Source: Planctomycetota bacterium
Lineage (GTDB): Bacteria > Planctomycetota > Phycisphaerae > Sedimentisphaerales > SM23-30
Assembly (NCBI GenBank): GCA_029573975.1
Contig: JAKQBU010000221.1
Coordinates: 1 to 11,713, forward strand
DNA: 11,713 nt
Direction: 5' to 3'
Position 1 is the stretch's first letter. Every line of letters begins with the position of its first letter. The notes beneath the pieces are model-generated. The model searched no databases. It worked only from the letters and a program-made list of their open reading frames with translations, and was not told the origin of the DNA. This document shows positions 6,298 to 11,713 of the stretch, piece after piece. The translations under genes were made by a program, and so were the position numbers.

Positions 6298-7461
6298 TCA
6301 TATTCCGCCGCGGCGGAGGGAGTCGGGGCCAAAGTGTTCCTGGATGGCATCGATGGCCTGGTCAAGTTTGGCCTGTTTTTCTTCGTCGGGGTCGGGAAAG
6401 AGGAGGAGCTGGCCTTTGTTTTTTCCGGTGAGGCCGGCGGCGGCGAAGCCGATCAGGCGGAGGGGGGCGGCGGACTGGCGGTGCCAGGTATGGAAGAGTT
6501 CTTTGGCGTATTGCCATAAGGTTTGGGTGGTGGCGGTGGGTGCGGGCAGGGTTTTGCCGCGGGTGATGAGGCGGAAGTCGGCGTAGCGGAATTTGAGGGT
6601 GATGGAGCCGGCCAGCAGGTTTTTGCGGCGCAGCCGCTGGGCGACTTCCTCCACCTGGGCCAGCAGGACGGGCAGCAGGGACTGGGGATCGAGGAGGTCC
6701 TCGGGGAAGGTGGTTTCGCTGGAGAGGCTCTTGGCCTGGGATTCGGTTTCGACGGGGCGGTCGTCAATTCCGCGGGCCAGGTCCAGCAGATCCGGGGCGG
6801 CATTGCCGACGAGGGCCTGCAATTGGGGCAGCGGAGTGGTCCGTAAATCCCGGATCAGGCGGATGGCCTGCGACTCCAGGGCTCCGGCGGTGACTTTGCC
6901 GACGCCCCAGATCTTGCTGACGGGCAGCGGGTCGAGGATGGCCTGGCGGTTTTCTTCGGTAATGATGACAAAGCCGCCGGGTTTTTGGAGGTCGGAAGCG
7001 ATTTTGGCCAGGAATTTGTTGGGGGCGATGCCGAGCGAGGCGGTCAGTTGCAATTCGGTGCGGATGGCGGACTGGATGCGGCGGCCGATCTGCTCCGCCG
7101 GACCGAGCAGGCGGAGGCAGTCGGTCACGTCCAGAAACGCCTCGTCGATGGAGACCGGCTCGATCCGGGCGGTAAAACGGGAGAAGATGTCGTGAATTTG
7201 ATGGGAGAATTCCAGGTAGCGATCCATGCGCACGGGCAGGAGGATGGCGTGGGGACATAAACGCAGGGCGCGGCTGGTGGGCATGGCGCTGTGGACGCCG
7301 AAGGGGCGGGCCTCGTAGGAGGCGGCGCTGATGACGCCGCGGGCCTGGGGGGAGCCGCCGACGAGGACGGGTTTGCCCTTGAGCTGGGGGTTGTCCAGTT
7401 GTTCGACGGAGGCGAAGAACGCGTCCATGTCCACATGGATAATTTGCCGCTGTACACGCAT
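6298..7461 (-). CDS. dinB: DNA polymerase IV (Y-family translesion polymerase)
   Basis: The 387-residue protein matches Pol IV along its length. HVDMDAFFASVE (9-20) supplies the first catalytic Asp (D11) and the FF pair with the steric-gate Phe. SIDEAFLDVT (104-113) supplies D106 and E107. PNKFLAKIASD and the WGVGKVT helix-hairpin-helix (thumb) follow, then a little-finger domain and QLLLF (351-355), a beta-clamp-binding motif. The tail KLDQAIDAIQEHFG is usual for this subfamily. It copies damaged templates in an error-prone way in the cytoplasm. The start is preceded by AGGTAG (complement of 7465-7470) and a TATAAT -10. No LexA-type palindrome was seen in the promoter. The gene is divergent from phoB across 137 bp. 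Confidence 0.95.
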   Translation of the reverse strand: MRVQRQIIHVDMDAFFASVEQLDNPQLKGKPVLVGGSPQARGVISAASYEARPFGVHSAMPTSRALRLCPHAILLPVRMDRYLEFSHQIHDIFSRFTARIEPVSIDEAFLDVTDCLRLLGPAEQIGRRIQSAIRTELQLTASLGIAPNKFLAKIASDLQKPGGFVIITEENRQAILDPLPVSKIWGVGKVTAGALESQAIRLIRDLRTTPLPQLQALVGNAAPDLLDLARGIDDRPVETESQAKSLSSETTFPEDLLDPQSLLPVLLAQVEEVAQRLRRKNLLAGSITLKFRYADFRLITRGKTLPAPTATTQTLWQYAKELFHTWHRQSAAPLRLIGFAAAGLTGKNKGQLLLFPDPDEEKQAKLDQAIDAIQEHFGPDSLRRGGI

Positions 7462-7477
7462 ATACTACCTGTATGAT

Positions 7478-7506
7478 ATTATAGCAAAATGGGTTTTAAC
7501 CGCAAA
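7478..7506 (-). promoter_or_regulatory. Predicted dinB promoter
   Basis: On the minus strand a perfect TATAAT occupies 7483 down to 7478. The best -35 choices (TTTGCG at 7506-7501 or TTGCGG one base closer) are poor, 3/6 each. The -35 zone overlaps the first 11-bp repeat of the phoB regulatory array (7497-7501), so a bound PhoB would touch dinB RNA polymerase contacts. Confidence 0.5.
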
Positions 7507-7534
7507 CTTACCGTATTTTAGCGCAAAATTAACA
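7497..7534 (+). promoter_or_regulatory. PhoB-type box array upstream of phoB (four 11-bp repeats)
   Basis: Core pentamers begin exactly 11 bp apart: TAACC 7497, TTACC 7508, TAGCG 7519 and TAACA 7530. Tandem 11-bp direct repeats are the hallmark of PhoB and PhoP boxes. The last part, TTTTAGCGCAAAATTAAC (7516-7533), is the same 18-mer as 11567-11584 with one mismatch. This suggests autoregulation of phoBR. Downstream lie TTGACA (7554-7559), tandem TATGAT (7562-7567 and 7567-7572) and an AGGAG ribosome site (7588-7592). Which -10 is used cannot be decided from sequence. Confidence 0.75.
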
Positions 7535-7598
7535 AAGAAAGACTGCGCAAAACTTGACAGATATGATATGATGGGCTAAGAAGTTATAGGAGAAAGGT

Positions 7599-8288
7599 AT
7601 GAGCAGTTCGGCGATACTGGTAGTCGATGACGAAGAAGACATTCTGGAACTGGTGCGGTTTAATCTGCAGAAAGAGCATTTCGAGGTGCTGTGCGCCGGC
7701 AGCGGGGAGGAGGCACTGAAGATGGTGCGGAACAGCCCCCCCCTTCTGGTGATCCTGGACTGGATGCTGCCGGGGATGAACGGGCTGGAGATCTGCCGGA
7801 AATTGAAGAGCCAGAGTGCGACACAGGCGGTGCCGATTATCATGCTGACAGCCAAAGGCGGTGAGTCGGAGGTGGTGGCGGGTCTGGAGGCGGGGGCGGA
7901 TGATTATGTGACCAAGCCGTTCAGCCCGAAGGTGCTGGCAGCGCGGGTGCGGGCGAACCTGCGGCGGACGGACCAACTGCCGGCCCCTGACCAGGCGCTG
8001 CATATCCATGATTTGTGTATCGATCTGGGCCGGTTTCAGGTCACGGTCAAGGGCAAGCCGGTGGAACTGACCTTTACGGAATTTCACACCCTGCACACGC
8101 TGGCTAAACGCCCGGGGCGGGTATTTACGCGGTACCAGATTGTGGATGCGATCCGGGGCGAGAATGCGGCTGTGACGGACCGGGCGGTGGATGTGCAGAT
8201 TGTGTCGCTGCGGAAGAAGCTGGGCAGTTGCGGCAAGTATATTGAGACGGTGCGCGGGGTGGGGTACCGGTTTAAGGATATGGCATGA
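7599..8288 (+). CDS. phoB: Phosphate regulon response regulator PhoB (OmpR family)
   Basis: The protein has 229 residues, the same length as E. coli PhoB. The receiver domain (~4-120) has acidic pocket D10/D11, phosphoacceptor D54 in VILDWMLPGMNG, T84 and K106 (TKPF). The winged-helix DNA-binding domain (~130-227) ends with TVRGVGYRF. Phosphorylated by PhoR, it should bind tandem 11-bp boxes and recruit RNA polymerase. In the recognition helix TDRAVDVQIVSLRKKLG, positions that correspond to DNA-contacting T194, H198 and R201 of E. coli PhoB are A196, Q200 and S203, while R205 and R219 are kept, so its target may differ. The stop overlaps phoR (ATGA), implying translational coupling. Neighbouring porin, kinase and box arrays support the Pho assignment over other OmpR-family regulators. 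Confidence 0.9.
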   Translation: MSSSAILVVDDEEDILELVRFNLQKEHFEVLCAGSGEEALKMVRNSPPLLVILDWMLPGMNGLEICRKLKSQSATQAVPIIMLTAKGGESEVVAGLEAGADDYVTKPFSPKVLAARVRANLRRTDQLPAPDQALHIHDLCIDLGRFQVTVKGKPVELTFTEFHTLHTLAKRPGRVFTRYQIVDAIRGENAAVTDRAVDVQIVSLRKKLGSCGKYIETVRGVGYRFKDMA

Positions 8289-10063
8289 AGAAGAGACGGC
8301 TGATCTGGTATCTGTATCCCTCGTATCTGCTGCTGGTGCTGGCGGCGCTGGCGGCGGTGACGTGGGCCGCGACGCACTCGCTGGAACAGTTTTACCGGCA
8401 GAGCATCCGGCATGACCTGGAAAGTCAGGCCGTGCTGGCCGATCAGTGGTTTGGGCCGCTGCTGGCGGCCGGGGATTACAAAGCCCTTGACGCCTTGTGC
8501 AAGGAGCTGCACCCCGCGCTGGAAATGCGGCTGACGGTGATTCTGCCATCGGGCAGGGTAATCGCGGATTCCCTGGAAAAGCCGGAACTGATGGAAAATC
8601 ATCTGGATCGGCCGGAGATCCGGGCGGCCATCCAGGGCCGGACCGTTTCGTTCGAGCGCTTCAGCACCACGCGGAATGAACCGATGATGTATCTGGCACG
8701 GCCGGTCATTCGGCAGGAGAAGCTCGCCGCGGTGATACGCACGGCCCTGCCGACTTCGGCTATCCAGAAGGCCTTATCCGCCATCTATCGCAGGATCCTG
8801 TACGCGGGCGTGCTGACGGCGGCGGGACTGGCGCTGCTGAGCCTGCTGATGGCCCGGCATCTGAGCCGGCCGCTGGGAATGATGCGGCAGGCAGCCCGGC
8901 AATTTGCCCGGGGCCGGCTGGAACAGCGGATGGCGATTCCCCCTACGGAGGAACTGGCGGCCCTGGCGGAGTCGCTGAATGAGATGGCGGGCGAATTGCA
9001 GCAGCGGATTCAAACAATCACCAGCCAGCGGAATGAGCTGGAGGCTATTCTGTCGAGCATGGCGGAGGGAGTCATTGCGATAGATTTGTCGGGGCGGATT
9101 GTGAATATCAATCAGGCGGCCATCCGGCTGCTGAATATCGCGGAGGCATCCCAGCCGGGCCGGCCGGTGGAAGAGGTGGTGCGCAACAGCGAATTTCAGG
9201 CGTTTGTCGAACAGGTGCTGCAAACCGAACAGGGGGTGGAGAACGAAATCCACCTCTATACCTTCAAGGAACGGTATCTGCGCTTGCAGGGGGCGAGCCT
9301 GCATAACGCCCGCGGCGATAAGAGCGGCGCGGTGATTGTAATCAATGATATGACGCGGGTACGGCAGTTGGAGACCATCCGGCGGGAATTTGTGGCGAAT
9401 GTCTCGCATGAGCTGAAGACGCCGGTGACTTCCATCAAGGGTTTTGTGGAAACGCTGCAGGAAGGGGCGCTGCGGGATCCGCAGCAGGCGGAACATTTTT
9501 TGCAGATTATCGGCAGGCATACGGACCGGCTGCAGGCGATTATCGAGGATTTGCTGAGCCTGTCGTGGCTGGAAAATCAGGGGGAAGAGCGGGCGCTGCA
9601 TTTTCCGGTGGAGAAGCTGCGGCCGATCCTGACGGGGGTGCTGGAATTGATGGCGCCCAAGGCGGAAAAGCAGCAGATCGAGATGGAATTGTCCTGTGAA
9701 GAGGGGCTGGAGGCCCGGGTGAACCCGGCGCTGCTGGAGCAGGCGCTGCTGAATCTGGTGGACAATGCCATCAAATACAGTCCGGAGCGGGGGAAAATCC
9801 GGATTGAGGCGAACTGCGCAGCGGATGGAATCGAAATCTCCGTCCAGGATCATGGCAGCGGGATCGCGGCTAAACATCTGGAGCGGATTTTCGAGCGGTT
9901 TTATGTAGTGGACAAGGCACGGAGCCGCAAGCTGGGCGGTACGGGGCTGGGATTATCGATTGTCAAGCATATCGCGCATATCCACGGCGGCCGGGTTACC
10001 GTCGCCAGCACGCTGGGAGAGGGCAGCACCTTCACGATTCATCTGCCAAAACCTGCAATCTAG
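8285..10063 (+). CDS. phoR: Sensor histidine kinase PhoR
   Basis: The 592-residue kinase overlaps phoB by four bases. Order of parts: TM1 (~9-30), extracytoplasmic sensor region (~31-170), TM2 (~171-191), HAMP (~192-245), PAS (~250-358), HisKA with NVSHELKTP (H375 phosphorylated), and HATPase_c (~475-590) with N-box NLVDNAIKYS, G1 DHGSGI, F-box ERFYVVDKARS and G2 GGTGLGLSIVKH. The HELKTP-VTSIKGFVETL sequence is the PhoR/PhoR-like type. The ~140-residue periplasmic loop makes it resemble the Gram-positive and planctomycete PhoR rather than E. coli PhoR, which has almost no periplasmic part, so ligand sensing outside the membrane is possible. Kinase and phosphatase activities toward PhoB are expected from the family. 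All key residues are intact. About 230 bp separate it from the porin start. Confidence 0.92.
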   Translation: MKKRRLIWYLYPSYLLLVLAALAAVTWAATHSLEQFYRQSIRHDLESQAVLADQWFGPLLAAGDYKALDALCKELHPALEMRLTVILPSGRVIADSLEKPELMENHLDRPEIRAAIQGRTVSFERFSTTRNEPMMYLARPVIRQEKLAAVIRTALPTSAIQKALSAIYRRILYAGVLTAAGLALLSLLMARHLSRPLGMMRQAARQFARGRLEQRMAIPPTEELAALAESLNEMAGELQQRIQTITSQRNELEAILSSMAEGVIAIDLSGRIVNINQAAIRLLNIAEASQPGRPVEEVVRNSEFQAFVEQVLQTEQGVENEIHLYTFKERYLRLQGASLHNARGDKSGAVIVINDMTRVRQLETIRREFVANVSHELKTPVTSIKGFVETLQEGALRDPQQAEHFLQIIGRHTDRLQAIIEDLLSLSWLENQGEERALHFPVEKLRPILTGVLELMAPKAEKQQIEMELSCEEGLEARVNPALLEQALLNLVDNAIKYSPERGKIRIEANCAADGIEISVQDHGSGIAAKHLERIFERFYVVDKARSRKLGGTGLGLSIVKHIAHIHGGRVTVASTLGEGSTFTIHLPKPAI

Positions 10064-10147
10064 CCCGCATATCACACAGGCTTTCGATATTCAGCGGTCT
10101 TTTAGCGGTTCCGCCAGTATGGGAAAATCAGCCGCATAAGCAAATCC

Positions 10148-10207
10148 TAATCAAAAAATAATCAAATCTGAATCCCTTTTTAACCTCCCTTTCATCCTGT
10201 CCTAACC
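10148..10207 (+). promoter_or_regulatory. PhoB-type box array upstream of the porin (six 11-bp repeats)
   Basis: Six cores sit in strict 11-bp register: TAATC 10148, TAATC 10159, GAATC 10170, TAACC 10181, TCATC 10192 and TAACC 10203. A weak -10, TACCTT (10217-10222), begins 14 bp after the start of the last core, the same offset as in the array at 11570-11607. Consecutive repeats of exactly one length are hard to get by chance in AT-rich DNA. A multimer of PhoB probably binds here and makes the porin phosphate-starvation inducible. The rest of the 228-bp gap after phoR shows no clear terminator. Confidence 0.78.
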
Positions 10208-10291
10208 CAAGCGGGCTACCTTCGCGGGCATGGATTGGGCCGGGATCGTCCCGGCCGAGAGCGGAATGTGGTTTCTGTTACGGAGGTGTCT

Positions 10292-11557
10292 ATGCACACA
10301 AAAAGATGGATTGGTATGGTGTTTTGGTTGGTAGCGGGCGTCTGGCCCGCATCGCTGCCCGCGGATGAAGTGGAAGTCCTGAAGCAGCAGGTGGCCGAAC
10401 AGGGCCGGCAGATTCAAAGTTTGCAGGAAAAGCTGGAGCAGTTGGAAACGCAGGACCAGAAGAACAATCAGATTCTGGCCCGGCACATCAACGAGCTGAA
10501 CGACAAGTATGAGGAACCCCAATGGCCGGACAAATTCAAATGGATCGAGAATTTAAAGATCTACGGGGATTTCCGCTACCGTCATGAAACGATTGAGGCG
10601 GAAAACGACAGCCGGGCGGATCAGCATCGCAACCGGATCCGTGCCCGGATCGGGCTGGACACGGCGGTGAACGAGGAATGGAGCCTGGGATTCCGGCTGG
10701 CCGGCGGTTCGGATGACCCGGTTTCGACCAATCAGACGCTGGGCAGCGCCTTTTCCAGCAAGTCCATCTGGATTGACCTGGCCTATGCGGATTATCATCC
10801 TCTGGCTGTGCCGAATCTGAACATCATCGGCGGTAAGATGAGCAATCCGTTCGTCAACGTGGGGAAAAATCAACTGATCTGGGACGGGGATCTGACTCCG
10901 GAAGGCCTGGCCGGCAAATACAAGTATAGCCTGAGTGAAACGGATGAGCTGTTTGCCAGCGGCGGCGGGTTCTGGGTGACGGAGAGTTCCTCCGGCAATG
11001 ACGTATCGCTATGGGGCGCCCAAGGTGGCTGGAAGCATAGTTTCGATAAAACCACCTATGCCCTGGGCGGGATCAGTTATTATGATTACGGCAATATTCA
11101 GGATCAAGGTCCGTTGTACGGCAGCAAATTCTTCGGCAACAGCAGCGCGAACAATGTGTTTGTGAACGATTACAATCTGGTGGAGCTGTTTGCGGAGGCC
11201 GGGACCAAAATCAGGGAACTGCCGGTCAGCCTGTACGGCAATTATGTAACCAACTGTGCGGCGGATACCGGCGGCGATACCGGCTGGCTGGTGGGCTGCA
11301 CCCTCAACAAGGCCAAGGATCCGGGAAGCTGGGAATTCAGCTATGATTACCGGGATCTGGAAAAAGACGCGGTGGTGGGAACTTTCAGCGATTCGGACTT
11401 CATCGGCGGCGGCACCGACGGCAAGGGCAGCCGGTTCGGGGCAGCCTATCAAATCACTAAAAATGTCCAGACGGCGGTCAGTTATTTCCTCAATGAGCGG
11501 GGGCTGAATGATGACGCCTACCGGCGGCTGCAGGTGGACTTGCTGCTGAAGTTCTGA
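10292..11557 (+). CDS. Outer-membrane porin of the Porin_5-like 'putative porin' type, likely phosphate/anion channel
   Basis: I chose ATG 10292 because GGAGG (10282-10286) lies 5 nt upstream and a signal peptide follows at once; the in-frame ATG at 10235 would add 19 polar residues in front. The 421-residue precursor has a signal peptide with a probable cut after SLPA-24. A coiled-coil of about 45 residues comes next (EVEVLKQQVAEQGRQIQSLQ region), probably for trimerisation or wall contact. The beta-barrel starts near LKIYGDFRYRHE and runs through RNRIRARIG, LGFRLAGGSDDPVSTNQ and GKMSNPFVNVGKNQLIWDGD to the final LLLKF. The C-terminal Phe is the usual outer-membrane assembly signal. The sequence and alternating pattern match the Porin_5 family in my recollection. 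Placement after phoBR and six Pho boxes suggests a role like OprP in anion uptake under phosphate limitation; that specificity is inferred. Confidence 0.88.
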   Translation: MHTKRWIGMVFWLVAGVWPASLPADEVEVLKQQVAEQGRQIQSLQEKLEQLETQDQKNNQILARHINELNDKYEEPQWPDKFKWIENLKIYGDFRYRHETIEAENDSRADQHRNRIRARIGLDTAVNEEWSLGFRLAGGSDDPVSTNQTLGSAFSSKSIWIDLAYADYHPLAVPNLNIIGGKMSNPFVNVGKNQLIWDGDLTPEGLAGKYKYSLSETDELFASGGGFWVTESSSGNDVSLWGAQGGWKHSFDKTTYALGGISYYDYGNIQDQGPLYGSKFFGNSSANNVFVNDYNLVELFAEAGTKIRELPVSLYGNYVTNCAADTGGDTGWLVGCTLNKAKDPGSWEFSYDYRDLEKDAVVGTFSDSDFIGGGTDGKGSRFGAAYQITKNVQTAVSYFLNERGLNDDAYRRLQVDLLLKF

Positions 11558-11569
11558 AATCGCCGTTTT

Positions 11570-11622
11570 TAGCGCAAGATTAACGCGGTTTTAACAGGAT
11601 CCTAACAATTACAGAGTAAACT
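11570..11622 (+). promoter_or_regulatory. PhoB-type box array and promoter downstream of the porin (four 11-bp repeats)
   Basis: Cores TAGCG 11570, TAACG 11581, TAACA 11592 and TAACA 11603 are exactly 11 bp apart and are the most regular of the three arrays. The -10 candidate TAAACT (11617-11622, 4/6) begins 14 bp after the last core start. The array begins 13 bp after the porin stop and drives rightward transcription, so the next unit (beyond the window) is expected to be a Pho regulon member, for example a pstS-type gene. Confidence 0.78.
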
Positions 11623-11661
11623 TAAGTAGAAAGAAAAATGTGTAGCACAAGGAGTAAAAAG

Positions 11662-11703
11662 ATGAAAATGCTGATTCCGCGCCAACAAGTGATTGCTTTG
11701 TAA
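11662..11703 (+). CDS. Very short ORF (13 codons) with strong ribosome site behind the Pho promoter
   Basis: ATG at 11662 is preceded by AAGGAG (11649-11654), the best Shine-Dalgarno in the window, at 7-nt spacing and downstream of the 11570-11622 promoter. The frame reads MKMLIPRQQVIAL and then stops (TAA 11701-11703). It may be a leader or upstream peptide, or the start of a pst-type gene broken by a frameshift or sequence error; only ten bases remain, so I cannot decide. It has no hydrophobic signal sequence as written. Confidence 0.3.
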   Translation: MKMLIPRQQVIAL

Positions 11704-11713
11704 ATAGGGCAGC

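Noticed and set aside
6453..7476. Several long ORFs in other frames over dinB
   Set aside because: They are shadow frames caused by the high GC of dinB, with G- or P-rich low-complexity products.
7554..7582. phoB promoter as TTGACA-17-TAAGAA
   Set aside because: The -10 is poor and the implied start point would fall within the ribosome site; PhoB-dependent use of a TATGAT -10 is more plausible, but undecided.
8774..9877. Minus-strand ORF of 367 codons over phoR
   Set aside because: It is antisense to an intact, motif-complete kinase; the composition (Q, R, H, L, P) is that of an antisense shadow.

Overview
The window reads like a chromosome segment of an anaerobic, diderm bacterium. I suspect a planctomycete of the Phycisphaerae/Sedimentisphaerales type. 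The hints are a secreted protein whose mature start carries a G-x-G-x-x-x-x-P-Y-x-I motif (typical, from memory, of large surface proteins of that group), an outer-membrane porin with a C-terminal Phe, and tandem 40-residue TPRs. This taxonomic guess is inference and only moderately secure.

Layout. Bases 1-136 (minus) hold the signal-peptide end of a secreted protein. Bases 137-3788 are an unusual, mostly non-coding accessory stretch. It contains a long rod-like self-complementary element (257-403), an AT-rich then pyrimidine-rich block, and a ~238-bp repeat present twice in opposite orientation (1061-1298 and 2926-3164). Between the two copies lie a UvrC-like gene on the minus strand (1287-2456) and a candidate three-hairpin small RNA ending in an intrinsic terminator (2717-2820). 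Two clusters of 33-bp tandem units border the second copy. Bases 3789-5495 encode a membrane-anchored TPR protein, and 5725-6255 a small single-HKD phospholipase-D-fold protein. The convergent gene at 6298-7461 (minus) is DNA polymerase IV.

Bases 7462-11713 form a phosphate-starvation (Pho) module. It holds the response regulator phoB, its sensor kinase phoR (4-bp overlap), and a Porin_5-type outer-membrane porin. A further gene start with its own regulatory region is cut by the window end. PhoR should sense phosphate limitation and phosphorylate PhoB at Asp54. PhoB should then activate the porin, itself, and the next unit, probably high-affinity phosphate uptake.

The clearest new observation is that three intergenic regions of this module carry direct repeats of a TAAC(C/A)-like core spaced at exactly 11 bp: four before phoB, six before the porin and four after the porin. 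That is PhoB/PhoP-box architecture with a core (TTAAC) different from the E. coli TGTCA. Residues of the PhoB recognition helix that contact DNA in E. coli are also changed here. The phoB array overlaps the divergent dinB promoter, which raises the possibility that polymerase IV responds to phosphate. In the accessory part, the inverted repeat pair around a UvrC-like nuclease gene and the structured elements are the most worthwhile leads.
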